NCBI GenBank assembly: GCA_963691655.1
Contig: OY829329.1
Location: forward strand, 52,553,279-52,617,278
Length of the DNA stretch: 64,000 nucleotides
Direction of reading: 5' to 3'
Source of the DNA: Toxonevra muliebris
Taxonomy: Eukaryota; Arthropoda; Insecta; Diptera; Pallopteridae
Positions 22,986 to 35,544 of the stretch are shown one piece after another. Within the stretch, counting starts at the first letter, position 1, and each line of letters begins with the position of its first letter. Below the pieces are notes generated by a model, which was given only the letters and a program-made list of their open reading frames with translations, was not told the origin of the DNA and ran no database searches. The position numbers were made by a program, and so were the translations under genes.

Positions 22986-24266
22986 AGGAGTGAGATCGAA
23001 AAAATCTTAACATATATAAAATTCAATAATTTTTAAACGGTTGATCTTAGAGTTTTGATTTTTTTTTATTTAATTGATAATATTTTACAAATTACAGAAA
23101 AATATAACTTTTATAGTTCTAACCACTATTTATGAACTCATGGACCTTCCATTAGAAATTTGATAGTTGTTTCAGACACCTTTTTGGAACAGTTTGTCCA
23201 TCTGCTTTTAAAATCTTCGATATTTTGTGACACCGTTTTTGTGCTCTTTAAGTTTCTTTTCACAAGAGCCCAATATCTCTCCACTGGTCTTAGCTCCGGA
23301 CAATTTGGAGGATTGGCCTCTCTTGGTACAAAGACTATGTTATTACTTTGGTATCACTCCAGAGCTTTCTTGCCGTAGTGACATGATGCCTATTCGGGCC
23401 AAAAATATGTGGACACATTGTGCTCTCTTATGAAAGGAAGAAGTCTTTTCTCAAACATTCTTTGATGTGTATTTCGGTATTTATAGAGCCCACTGTAACA
23501 GACGACTTGCTTCTTTTGCCGCAACTGCATATAGCTTGCCATACCAGAAATTTTTTAGGAAATTTTGTCTGCTTTTGGATTCTAAATTGTTCTTCGACAT
23601 TTCCTCGAGCATCAGCAACATAAAAATTTTGACCCGGAAGCTGCGTAAAATCTGCCAGTACATACGTTTCGTCGTCCATTATACAACATGAATATTTTTG
23701 TATGAAATTCGATTTTAATTTCCGAGCCCTACTTTTAGAGTCTAAATTTTTTGCAGCATTCCTGTCTGGAACTTTTTGGACTTTGTATGTTTTCTAACCT
23801 GCATTGGTTTTAACTTTTTACACCAAATAGTCAGAGCACTGGGCTAACCGGGCAGTTTTTCTACCAGTTGTGTTTGGAGATTTTTTCAATATGCTTTCTA
23901 TTTCCATGGCTTTCCCAATATCTTTCGGTCCTTGTTTTCTTCCCGAACCAGGTTTCCTATCGATGGTCAAATTCTCCTGAAACTGTTTAATAACATTGGA
24001 AACAGTTTGACGGCAGACCTTCAATTCTTTGGCCAATTTTTTGTAGGACCAATTTGGATTTTTTTGAACATTTTTATTCATTTTAAGACATACTTCTTTT
24101 TCTTCACACATTTTGATCAAACTCACAATAAATCAACATGTTTGTCATTAAAAATAACAACTGACATATTTTTCAAAGATAACTAGATCAAAGAAATTTT
24201 TAAATTTTACACCCAAAAAAAATTATTAGGTAAAACGTGTGATAAGATTTTTTCAATGTCACTCCT
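22986..24266 (-). mobile_element. Tc1-like DD37E transposon, copy 1
   Basis: 1281 bp between TA at 22984-22985 and TA at 24267-24268. The ends are inverted: AGGAGTGAGATCGAAAAAAT on the left and AGGAGTGACATTGAAAAAAT read inward on the right. The length, TA duplication and single transposase frame fit Tc1/mariner. The transposase is on the minus strand. Copy 2 lies divergently at 25434 and a solo end lies at 5246. Confidence 0.92.
23119..24111 (-). pseudogene. Tc1-like transposase, broken, DD37E spacing
   Basis: Opens MCEEKEVCLKMNKN and continues with a helix-turn-helix segment (NWSYKKLAKELKVCRQTVS) and a linker with a GRKQG hook. The first catalytic Asp is in MDDETYVLADFTQ. The second catalytic position reads WPE followed by a stop codon, then ASCHY, with Glu where Tc1 relatives have Asp. 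The final Glu is in NCPELRPVERYWALV, 37 residues after the second position. Stops and frameshifts lie between the HTH and catalytic parts and at the WPE site. This copy keeps the RPVERYW block that copy 2 has lost. Confidence 0.88.
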
Positions 24267-24268
24267 TA

Positions 24269-25433
24269 AAGCCCAGTAGGAAAATTATTGTATGCCGGTA
24301 ATATAGAAAATGTTAGTAATTTTTTGGCCTAAAGCGAGTAAATGGCCAACACCAAGACCTCACTTTTTTCCCCCTCCGCTCTTACCGATGAAAATTTTAT
24401 TAATTTTGAACGTTCGTCATGAATAAAAAAAATTAAGTCCCTTTTTTAGGAAGTTTTTGAGTGCGCAAAAGGCAACTTAACTTCAGATTAGCCAAAGCAT
24501 TTCGCCCGAAAGATTTAGAGGCTCCAACACCGTACCTTAGATGTGAAAATCACACCACAAGTGAATGGTATTCCAAACAGTGGCTGTTAACAGCCAGTGG
24601 ATCTGCTGAATCGAGGACAGAAGCTGACTAAACTGACAATCAACTGACGATTCACGAAATAACTTAACCCTCTCGTTCCCAAGTTTGCCTCTTGACGGCT
24701 TTCGCCAAAAAGGGATGGAATTGCCACCATAACAGTTTTCTGTTGCTACATTTTAATATATCGTTTATAGAATTCGCCAACCTTTTAAAAAATGCATTAG
24801 TTACAAGTTATGATGCGCATTACAGAAGTTAACGACATTCAAAGTCAAAAATTTGTGAAAAATAGAAAAATTAATTATTTTGATTGCATTTGAGATAGAA
24901 GTGAAAAAAATAAAAGAAAATAAACGAAATACTTCCCGTCATTGTATCCAGATAAAAAAACTAGCTATTGAATTTTTTATATGCAATTCATTAATTTTTT
25001 TTTGGGTTTTAAATCAGTTTATGATTTTTACGCCAATATTAATCAATTCCGATTTTTTTTTATCAATAAAAAATCTGGGAACTAGAGGGAGGGACCTCGG
25101 AAGAGATACCAGCCGGATTGAGAAGAGTTTTAAAACTTGCTCAGACGTAGGTTCCCTGTAAAAAAAAAATTTAAATAATAATATTCTATAAAAATGTATT
25201 CAACACTAACACTATTCGAGAATTTTTAATTTAAACTAAAAGAAAAGATCGTAAGTTTTTGGCACAGACGAAAGTGGGCACGCTTTATCATAATCCAACA
25301 AAAACTCGATATTGAAAAATTTATCTTAGGGCCTTAGCAAATTAAGGCAGCGATATATAATTCTTCATAACTTCATTCTTTATTCATATTTATAAGCTCA
25401 AGTTAGGTTTACATCAGAAAAATTTTCTTCAAA
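24269..25433. other. spacer between the two divergent Tc1-like copies
   Basis: About 1.16 kb with no recognised gene. The 5' TIR of copy 2 is not found here, so its left border has been replaced by unrelated sequence. Confidence 0.4.
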
Positions 25434-26413
25434 ATGAGTGAAGAAAAAGAAGTACGTCTTAAAATTATTAAAAATTTTCAAAAAAAATCCAAATTGGTCC
25501 TACAAAAAATTGGCCAAAGAATTGAAGGTCTGCCGTCAAACTGTTTCCAATGTTATTAAACAGTTTCAGGAGAATTTGACCATCGATAGGAAACCTGGTG
25601 TGGGAAGAAAACAAGGATAACATGATATTGGGACACCCAAGAAAATAGAAAGCATATTGAAAAGATCTCCAAACACATCAGGTAGAAAAGCTGCCCGGTT
25701 AGCCCAGTGCTCTTCTATTTGGTGCGAAAAGTTAAAGTCAATGCAGGTTTGAAAACATACAAAGTCCAAAAAGTTCCAGACAGGAATGCTGCAAAAAATT
25801 TAGACGCTAAAAGTAGGGTTCGGAAATTAAAATCGAATTTCATACAAAAATATTCATGTTGTATAATGGACGACGAAACGTATGTACTGGCAGATTTTAC
25901 GCAGCTTCCGGGTCAAAATTTTTATGTTGCTGATGCTCGAGGAAATGTCGAAGAACAATTTAGAATCCAAAAGCAGACAAAATTTCCTAAAAAATTTCTG
26001 GTATGGCAAGCTATATGCAGTTGCGGCAAAAGAAGCAAGTCATTTGTTACAGTGGGCTCTATAAATACCGAAATATACATCAAAGAATGTTTGAAAAAAA
26101 GACTTCTTCCTTTCATAAGAGAGCACAATGTGTCCACATATGTTTGGCCCGAATTGGCATCATGTCACTACGGCAAGAAAGCTCTGGAGTTGTACCAAAG
26201 TAATAACATAGTTTTTGTACCAAGAGTGGCCTATCCTCTAAATTGTCCGGAGCTTGTGAAAAGAAACTTAAAGAGCACAAAAAAGGTGTCCCAAAATATC
26301 GAAGATTTTAAAAGGTGATGAGCAAACTGTTCCAAAAAGATGTCTGAAACAACTATCAAGTCTCTAATAGAAGGCTTACCAAAAAAGGTCCACGAGTTCA
26401 TAAATAGTGGTTA
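25434..26413 (+). pseudogene. Tc1-like transposase, copy 2
   Basis: The HTH part starts MSEEKEV, shifts frame a few codons later and carries NWSYKKLAKELKVCRQTVS. The catalytic part has MDDETYVLADF with the first Asp, WPELASCHYGKK at the second position (Glu, as in copy 1) and a 27-30-bp loss that removes RPVERYWA with the third acidic residue, so NCPEL runs straight into VKRNLKSTKK. The C-terminus ends EFINSG at a stop at 26411-26413. It cannot be active. Confidence 0.88.
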
Positions 26414-26552
26414 GAACTATAAAAGTTATATTTTTCTGTAATTTGTAAAATATTATCAATTAAATAAGAAAAAATCAATTAAAAAAGAAATGATCAACCG
26501 TTTAAAAATTATTGGATTTTATATATGTTAAGATTTTTTCGATCTCACTCCT
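25434..26552 (+). mobile_element. Tc1-like DD37E transposon, copy 2 (5' end lost)
   Basis: Homology to copy 1 starts at the transposase ATG (25434) and runs to the 3' TIR, ending CACTCCT at 26552 with TA at 26553-26554. Upstream of 25434 the sequence no longer matches copy 1, so the 5' TIR is absent. It is divergent (head to head) with copy 1. Confidence 0.9.
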
Positions 26553-26554
26553 TA

Positions 26555-29500
26555 GCTGCTATGAAATTTAGCACTAAGATTGTAGCTGTTAATATTAGAA
26601 TACACTGGCGAAAACACTGTCATGCATTTCGGACATTCTAGTGTAAAATCATGCAGACATGTAAAACATTTTGAAGACAATATTCCCTAGCGACAATGAT
26701 TCTATATGTAGAAGTTAATATAAAAATTTCCTACAAGGTAGCTACATACATTCTCTCACAAAATAATACAATTTTATTAAATATGAATGCTGACACTCAT
26801 TTCGCATTTTGTAGAAGGATGTATGTGTGTATGTGAAGAGGAAAGCCAGAGGGTGGGGGGAGGAGTGGAGCGAAGAAATTAGCATTTTATAAAATTACAA
26901 AAATAAAGAATGAAATAAAAAAAAAAAACAAAATATATCAACTTCAACTCAATTAAAGTGCGCAAAAAGCAGAAACAAAAATATGTACTTTTTGAATAAA
27001 ATTAGTACATAACTACAAGCAAACATGCAGAAAACAAGAAGAAAATCAGCCAATGAATTGTGGGAGACGAGATGAATGAGAAAAAAAAAAAAAGAAATAA
27101 ATAAAGAAGAAATTCTGTACTCTAACTAACTACAGAATAAAATGTGCAACAGATGTGCTACATTATACAACCAACTACAAGTTCATAGTGAAAGTTTTAA
27201 CGTTTGGCTGTAGTAGATATAGTATTAGTAGTAGTTTTAGAAGGTACCATATTGCACAAATGTTATTCGTACAATGTAATTTATATTAAAAATGGATTTA
27301 CATGTAGAAGGAGTAGCGATAGCAGCAGCTGAACACAAACAAAAAGAATAGTTAAATATTTTGACAACAGCAGCTATACATGCATAAAATATCCACCTAC
27401 TCTAAAGAAAAAACTATATATATTACTCATTTAGTAGTTACAACTATGTAAAAGTGTAGTAAAAGACCGAAAAAAAGTAGTATGCATACTAAATTAGAAA
27501 TTTCATTCAAATGCGGTTCATTCCTTTTTTTTTTGTTTTTTTTTTTTTTTTGTAGTAATTTAGTTTTGTTTTCTCTCTTGAGCTCTCTCTTTCCTTTTTT
27601 TCTCTGTATAGGATGTGTTTGTGTGTGTTCTGTGTTTTGCAATTTGATGAATATAAAGGTTTAGTAATGCATGCGAGAGAATTTTTAATTTTAATCACAA
27701 AAAAAAAAAAAAAAAACTCATAAAGTGTTGAGCGATAGAAGAAAGAAAAACCAATAAATATTTAAAATTTTTATAGGTTTATATTGTGTAAAATAAATTT
27801 AGTTTCTTTAATCTTATGTATATTTTTGCAAATTTTGAATTTGGAGAGATAAGCATCCTTGGATATAAATAAATATGATCGTCACTGCAGAATTTGTCGG
27901 AAGAGAAGAAAAATTAAAACACCAGAGATCGGCTCTAGACATTTGGGAAAAATGACAAATAGTCAAATGACCATTAATCAACAATTTTTAAGATCCCTTT
28001 GAAGTAGAAGCACGAATGTCTGGGTTTTAGTCTCAAAAATGAACGTAAATATTTTTTATGGAATTTTAACGCCATATCAGAATCTTGCTGCAGATTTTTC
28101 TATAACGTCAGGATTACGCGATATTCTAGCCTAAAAGTGGGTCAAATTGAGGCTTAAATTTAATCTTAATTTTCGCTGGTTCTCCATTAATTAGGTGCTA
28201 CAGCTAAAATCTCCGAGGCCTTGAAACTTGAAACTCTTAAAAAAGAGCGGATTTCTCAGGAAAAATGCTTTAATTTCTTTGTGGAACGCCTGAGTATAAT
28301 AAAAAAAACGCTACTGTTTGAGCTTTGCAATGTGGCAATGATGCTGACAACTATAAAAATAAACAAAAGCAAAAACAGCTGCAGTAAAAATTGATAAAAC
28401 ACGTACACAATATACGCTTTGATTGTAATATTAAAATTTTTATAGTAATGTACACCTAATAATAATAATAAAAAAACAAAAAACAAAAAGAAAATAATTA
28501 GGGTTCCGGCACTTGTGGTTTAAATTAGATAAATGTATCTGTTTCTTTCCGTTTACAATACTAGGTTTGTAGGAGGTTTTTGTTTATTATTTTATTATTA
28601 TTATTGGCTTAAACATTTTCATGTTTATCTTGGCACATTTTATTTCGGTAACCATCATATTTCAAGTTATACATACATAACGCCCGATTGCCTTTCAAAA
28701 CAGGTGCGAATTCAAATCTATGTACATAAAGTAAGTAGTAAACAAAGTTTTTAGCCTGGTCGCATGTTTATATTTATCTATGTATGTAAACATATGAAAG
28801 TTTGCAAGTATATAAAACATGCTCACAGCTAATTAAATATAAAATCACTTCTTTTTTTTTTGCAATTGTAATTTGTGCTATATTTTTTAAATAATTCTAA
28901 AGCTGTTTTTTGTATGAATACATAAATTATAGGACATTAGGACAAATATAAATTACTAATGAATTTATGTGGGGTGGAAGAATGATTTGAGATTAGAGCA
29001 ATTAAGAAGTCATAACTTTTAAAAGAGCTTCTTCATCTGGAGGAATTTTATCTCGAAGAGTTGCTTCATAGTTTTCCAAGTCTACCACTGGCTACAATAT
29101 TAGGATTTTTGAAGGCATGATTACTACATTGATTTTTTTATAAATTAAATTATATAAAGTTTGCAACTTATTATAAAAAATACAATTGAGCTGATTATGA
29201 AAAAGTAAGCAATTCATTACACTATATTGATATAATTTAAAGCTAACGTTTGACTAATTAAGTATATTCACTAATACAATAATAACAAATATGATATAAA
29301 CACGAGAATTGATGAGAACTTGGTAATATTAAGTACAAAACTTACTCAAAAGGATTAAATAAGGTTCACGGACTGAACAGTAATGATGTTTAATCATAGC
29401 AGCTCTCCCCTCCCGTCAATACAAACTGGTGGAACACATAAAAAATTCAGACATAGGACAGGACAGAAAATGAGACACCGAAACATTCTCCTGTACTGCG

Positions 29501-29809
29501 AGGCACTTACTCGTAGTAGAAAAAAATATTTTGGGGCATTATTTGCAGATAGTTTTTACAGTAATACCTTAGAGCCAAAACTTTTACTAAGATCTGAATA
29601 GTAATGATTATTTGAGGCTATAATAGACTTAACACCCGGTGAAATAATAATAAAACAAACACCAACATTTTTCTTTCCATTTAACATTGATGAAAGAAAA
29701 ATCAATATGAAGTCCATTTTTTGATTAGTTTTTTAGTTTAGCAGTTAGGTGAGAAGAAATGAAAGGCTGCCCTGATGCGACCTTGCGGGTTTAAGCCAAA
29801 AAATCTTTA
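26555..29809. other. AT-rich non-coding DNA with simple repeats
   Basis: Contains a G-rich stretch near 26850-26870, T and A runs (27520-27555 and 27700-27716), a TAA-type run near 28458-28475 and TTA repeats near 28585-28605. No exon or mobile element was recognised; the short frames over the T/A tracts are not credible. Confidence 0.35.
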
Positions 29810-30230
29810 TATATATAATCGTAGAGTTTTGTGTATATGACGTCGTGTAACTTCTGAACGACTAGGCCGATTGAAGTCATATTTGTAGAATATATTTTCT
29901 TTGGCGGGAGGATGAAACATAGCTATTCATAATGACTTTTAGGAAAGTGGGCGTGGCACTTCTCATACAATCGTAATAGTTTTTTGGGTATATCTCAAGA
30001 ACCATTTATAGCACAGTGCAGAAATTTGGTACAATAACGAGAATTGGCAATGCCATGCTACATATGCTAAATATGGGTGGGATTGACAAAGGGGGTGTGG
30101 CACTTTTCATATAACCTGAATTTTCATTGTGAGATATCTTAGTAGCCATTTATGGTACGGTACTAAAATTGAAATTCTTTCAGTTTGATGGATTAATGGA
30201 CGTGGCACCATGCTTCACTTTTATTTTCTA
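29810..30230. repeat. decayed tandem repeat of about 150-bp units with GGGCGTGGCAC
   Basis: Two units can be matched: one starting near GTGGGCGTGGCACTTCTCAT (29947) and one near GGGGTGTGGCACTTTTCAT (30098). In each, the block is followed by a T-rich segment, a TATCTCAAGAACCATTTATR-like block and a GGTAC-type block. A third GGACGTGGCACC lies near 30200. Such GGGCGTGGC-bearing repeats often sit inside dipteran mobile elements, but ends were not found. Confidence 0.5.
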
Positions 30231-30800
30231 CTACTAATTCTACTATTACTTCTACTACTATTTTCTACCACTTTTAAACTTCTTTTTTTCCACAAATGTT
30301 TCTTATTTTCTACTACTTTTTCAGCCAATATTTTCTACTACTACTTTTTTTCTACAAACTTTTAAACTTCTTTTTTTCCACAAATTATTCTTATTTTCTA
30401 CTACTTTTTCAGCCAAAATTTTCTACTACTATTTTAGTACTTTTTTCTACTACTTTTTTATACGTTTTTTTTTCTTATTTTCTACCACTACTTTCTACTA
30501 TTTTTTACTACTATTTTGTACTACTTTTTTACAGTTTTTTCTACTACTATTTTTTACTATTATTTCTATCACTCTTTCTACTCCACTTTTTTTATTTTTG
30601 TACTACTATGTTTTACTATTTTTCTACAACATTTTCTGCTACCCTTTTATTGCTTTTATTACAACAATTTGTAATACTATTTTTTTTTATTTTTCCTTCT
30701 ACCTTTTCTACTACTATTTTCTTTTACCTTTTTGCTGCTATTTTCTACTACTTTTTTCATTCCTTTTTCTACTATTATTTCTACTACTTTATGAAATATC
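30231..30800. repeat. degenerate TTCTACTAC pyrimidine-rich array
   Basis: About 570 bp made of TTCTACTACTATTTT-type words with no fixed period. A 100-bp block around TTTTAAACTTCTTTTTTTCCAC is nearly duplicated (30270-30340 and 30358-30425). The 179-codon open frame across it, all Phe, Tyr, Leu and Ser, is a composition artefact and not a gene. Confidence 0.75.
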
Positions 30801-30839
30801 TTAAGACCCTGTCTAGCTATCTTAAAATTCGATAGGGGG

Positions 30840-33335
30840 CGCTGTAACAAATTCTATATTTATAATAAATATGAAATTGGTTCAAATTATGAAATAACTT
30901 CAGGAATGGTCTTTGATATGCATATAGAGCCTCCTGAAATATTGTTTCTATAATTCAACTGAAATCTAATAAAATTGTTCAACAAAAAAAAAAAACTTAA
31001 AAGTTATTCCTTTTTACTGCAGATATGCTGGAATTTCTATCTTACTGCTGAATGACCCCTTTAGCATCAACTGGTTTAATAACTTTGCTCAAACGATATC
31101 ATCAGCCCATATGGCTTTGTTTTTGTCGAAGGTCACTCACTGGTGCGCCTAACGGTCTTTTGTTTTTGTAAATATGCACAATTTTCTTTGCTATTAGACT
31201 TCAATTGTTTTCGTACACGTCGTTGAGTTCACATCGGTGATAATACAATAAAAATGTTTCATTTTCTGGTCGTCCAGACGCAATGTAAACTTTCATTTCT
31301 AAAATTTAATTAACACAATATTGATTTGACATTTTCATTTATAATGATTGGACTTGTGTCAGACCTCCTTACTTAGGGAATACTTAGTTACAACCACAGA
31401 ACCTTGCAAGAAATTCGCTCAAAGACTGAAGTAGTGGTTAGTGTGCTAAACTGCTACGCACTAGGTCAATACTCAAAAATTGCTTTAAAAAAGTTTTTCA
31501 CTTCGCCCTTCGGAATCAGCATAAAACTGTAGGTCCCTTCTGTTCGTGTACAAATATAACTTACAAAACAAAGCTTGCTCTTATGTCTTCCGTGGGCTAT
31601 TGTGCCAAAGATGTTTTTAAACAGGACGGACGAATGGGGGCATTGACTTCCAATAGCGCTTACTTCATTGGAATATTGTAGAAATTTAAAAGGAAGAGAG
31701 AAAGTACAGCGAAGGTAAAAGACTTTCCTTAATTTCTTTTTGAAATCCAGGCGAAGGAAAAGTAGATCTCATCAAGACATCACTAACTAAAAGGCAACTT
31801 CATCTTCTTGCGAGGACTGGACAATAACAGTCACTTTCCTACTGAAGGTTAATTGTAGTTCATGAGATCTTTCGTAGTGTCTTGGCGCATCATAGTGTCT
31901 TGGAACCCATGCACAACTTTTTTTAGGCCTCGTGATAATATTCATTTTTGTTTTACAATTGCAGCCTGATTGTCACTGCACATTTCTTTTCGCCGACTAT
32001 TTAAAATTATAAAGAAAGTTTGAAAAACCGTCGCTATTTGTCCTGTAGCGAAAAAGTATCTGTCTTCATCGCCTATGTACCAATCAGAACGATTATTGTT
32101 TTAGAGAATTACCTTTAGATATCTTCATTGGCTCCACTTGGCATATTTGACATATTTCCCAACCATTTGATGTAGGGCACAATACGGTAGTTACGGGAAA
32201 GAGTTGATTGGTGGATTGATCGCTTCACTGGCTGATTTTCATACAGATAGTAAGAATTTTTTTGTATCTAACAATGAATTAAAAATTTCCTTTTTAATTT
32301 TTGGTCACTGTTCACCGACTGAAGCCAAAACTCGGAAACTCGGGCTGGTATAGAGTCGATATCAAATTTCTTAGGTTTAACTAATTTCCGAAGTAGAAGA
32401 ACGGTGAATCTCCCAGATATCTTTACTCTCTAGTTATAGCCTAAATTCAACTACTTGTAATTAACACAAACTTTCACACAATTATATTTGAAATATACTA
32501 CAAAGAGATGACAGCAACACTACCACTCGTCTCAATATTGTCTGTGTTAGCAAAATGACAATATAATTGTCAAAACTCGAAGTAAAAAGAGAAAAAAAGA
32601 AAAAAAAAACAGTAACCACCAATTGTCTACTCTATGCCCACATGGCTGGCTATCTAACTTACTATCTATCCATCTATCTAACTATTCACAAAAAAAAAAA
32701 GTAAGAAATTAAAAGAAAAAAAAGGTCATTACAAGACAACAATGAAAGCATGGAAACGTCATGCCGGCTTACAGACGGACATTCAAACAAAATAAAAAAG
32801 GAGCACACAGTACACAAAAAAAAAAAATTAAATAAGTAGAACAATTTAAAAATTCAAGAAAATGACAATTGCAAGACAAACATTTTATTATCGCTATATA
32901 GGTAGTAACGATGTAGTTATGTATATTTATTGCTGTAATTTTTGCTCAGTAAGCATTTTTTTTCTTTTTTTCTTTACTTTTTTTGTCAGTGAAATTAAAG
33001 CAAAAGAAAGGAAAGTTAATGTATAAAACTCTAGTAGTTAGTATGGCAATGTATGGGTAGATTAGGTTGTTAGGTAAGTATCTATTAAAGTTGGTCAAAA
33101 GCAGAAATAGTAGCAGCCGCCAGAGCTAGAACCACAATGCCGGCCGATTTGTAAAGAGGCCAAAAAGTCAGTAAGCCAGCAAACTCACTTAATTGCATGA
33201 GCAAAGTCAAAGTGCATCATTATTTGTAACTAAAAGTACATAGTTTGTAATAAGAAAGAATAAAATGAAAATGAGAAGGGGCGGTGGCATATCAAGGATT
33301 TGGGGAGGGCTGATTCTGCTATCTAATAGCAATAA
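30840..33335. other. non-coding DNA with one SINE
   Basis: Apart from the SINE at 31428-31610 and CTAT microsatellite words near 32650-32690, nothing was recognised. Confidence 0.35.
31428..31610 (+). mobile_element. tRNA-derived SINE copy B (shortened)
   Basis: Plus-strand copy of the family at 35545. It keeps GTAGTGGTTAGTGTGCTAAA near the head, the CTGCTACGCA block, ATAAAACTGTAGGTCCCTTC, and the tail block CGTGGGCTATTGTGCC. The middle is shorter than in copy C and the B box is lost. Confidence 0.78.
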
Positions 33336-33339
33336 TCAT

Positions 33340-33665
33340 CAGACCAATAACTAGACTAAAATCTAGACAAAAATTCAGACCAAAACTCAGACGAAAAAAA
33401 TATATAAAATCAGTCCGAAATCTCCATAAAATATCAGATTAAAATTATAATCGAAACCCAGACCAAATTCAATTAAAACTTAAACTAAAAGAATAAAATC
33501 AAAGCAAAATTCGACCAAAAAAGGACCAAAATTCACCCAAAATTCAGAACGAATTCCGACCAAAATTTAGATTAAAAAGAAACTAAACTAAGCTCGAGAT
33601 TTGGATTAAATTTAAACCAAGGGTCAAACAAAAATTGGGACCAAAACCAAACCAAATGTTGGTAC
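33340..33665. repeat. degenerate GACCAAAATTCA minisatellite
   Basis: About 325 bp in which words such as AGACCAAAATTCAG, CGACCAAAA, GACTAAAATCTAG and AACCAAATG recur every 10-15 bases. Strand-asymmetric (A and C rich). It resembles the 9655 array in style but not in motif. Confidence 0.6.
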
Positions 33666-35544
33666 CGCTTACCCTGGTATTTCAAATTTAGTCTATTCTA
33701 AGTACATATACATAACAAATAAACAGTTGCGCATTAATGACTATAGCCTCCCCCCTCCCCCTCCCTGTGGATACGCCACTGAGGAAGTGTAATGGTGAAA
33801 AAAGGTGTAAAGTTGACAACAATTTAAAATATTAGATGCAGCAAACAATTAGAGAAATGCTTAAAAAACAAGAAGAAAATAAATTTTTGTTGCTTTTAAT
33901 TGCTTTATGTTGATGATGACTTTCGGGATGATGACGGACATTGGGTCATTGTATTGTATACTAACCCGCATCACCATGGCCGGCCGAATGAGATGCAATA
34001 CGATGTCATGCCAGCCAGCATCATTTAAGAGTCATTAAAGTTTTTGAAAATTTGAACAAGAAATTGTTATAATTTGTTTTTATTTTCCCCTCAAAAAAAA
34101 AAAAAATATGAAAAAAAATGAAAAAGAGCATTAAATAAAGAAATTGTCTATGACTTTGTTAAAAAAAACCAATGCATCTGTTGGTTTTTTTTAACAAAGT
34201 CATCACTATCATCTACACACCAAAATGATCTTCATTATCAATATGATCGGAGCATTACTCATTAAAACTATTGTCATGATCAAAAATAACCAATTTTCAT
34301 CATCAAAAAGTCATACTTTAACATGATCATTATACACATCCGCATGATCCATGATCTATGATCATGACAATCTTAACAGCAACAAAGACCAACACGCTTA
34401 AATTAAAAGGAAATGTAATTAAATGCTGGATTCTTTTTATGTTTTTATTTAACTGAATTGCGTTTTAACGTAATTTCATAGCATTGCATCGCATCTTAAG
34501 AAGTTTAGCGTTGTGAGTAGACAAAAAAACAAGACAAGCTAAAACAACAAAAAAAAAAAAAAAATTTTTATTCTCGCCATAACTTGCTTTACCAGTCCTC
34601 CTTCAGACGGACTTTGGTTGCCTTCTTGACAACAGCAAGAGTGGGAGCGGTAACAGCAACAGCAGTAACAACAACAACAGCATTTGCTTACATTCTGTCT
34701 GTTGTGAGATTATTATAGTTGAACTGAGCTGGTTAAACTTTACGTCAGCGCGGCATCATATCAGCCAATGACTTTTTCTCTTCCATGTTTGGTTTATTTA
34801 TTTTTTATTTTTTTTCTCAGTGCAATAACATGTTGGCGTAGAAATATGTGCGAGCGTGTTTTGCGTGTATGAGTGTGTGTGTGTGTGTGTGCAAAACTGG
34901 TAGAATGCACTGGAGTGCGCACAGTGGGATGCAGTGATGTTGGGGATGTTTAGATAATATTAACGTGGGATTACTTAAATGTGTGAGAGAATTTAGAACT
35001 TAAATTTGCTAAAAAAAAAAGATCAAGACAATAGACAACGCGAAGTGGAAGATGATGAGTTTGAATTATAGTGCGAACACACGCAAATTGTCAAATGAAA
35101 TTCTGAATTTCAGAAGAATTTCAATGAAATTCAGTTGAAATGCCGAAAGTAATTCAGCAACCCTCAAATACATGGTTATAAAAATAAGGAAAATACAGCA
35201 TCTATTAAATTTTTGAAGACATTTTTCATTTTGTTTCATAACAGCTGCTCTTGTAATATTTATTAACAAAAGTAAGAGTGGAAAAATAAAATAATGAAGT
35301 CGAAGAGCAAATCATTGCTATTCCTTCAATTATCTACAATTTCAATATAAATTTTTACTATCCAAATCCATATTTTTATTTATTTTTATTTTTACAAAAC
35401 ACATGAAATTCCTTTTTTGTCGTATGACTATTGAAATTTAGAATTTTAACGAAATAGACTCTCGGGTGTGTGCTGCTCATTGAATGCAAATTTTAAAATT
35501 TAATATTGCACCGACGAAAATCAGTCAGAGATCTCTAGCCTTTA
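33666..35544. other. non-coding DNA with simple repeats
   Basis: Includes C-rich and G-rich tracts near 33750, A runs near 34095 and 34546, a CAACAG run near 34650-34680 and a (GT)n tract near 34874-34891. The only structured site recognised is the perfect hairpin at 34150-34203. Confidence 0.35.
34150..34203. repeat. perfect 23-bp-arm hairpin
   Basis: Arms 34150-34172 and 34181-34203 are exact inverted copies, beginning ATGACTTTGTTAAAAAAAAC, around an 8-base loop TGCATCTG. It is isolated, with no element ends around it. It is too short for a canonical animal pre-miRNA and could be a minimal foldback relic. Confidence 0.85.

Noticed and set aside
30296..30835. 179-codon open frame rich in Phe, Tyr and Leu
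   Set aside because: It is a translation of the TTCTACTAC array; no domain, no other supporting signal.
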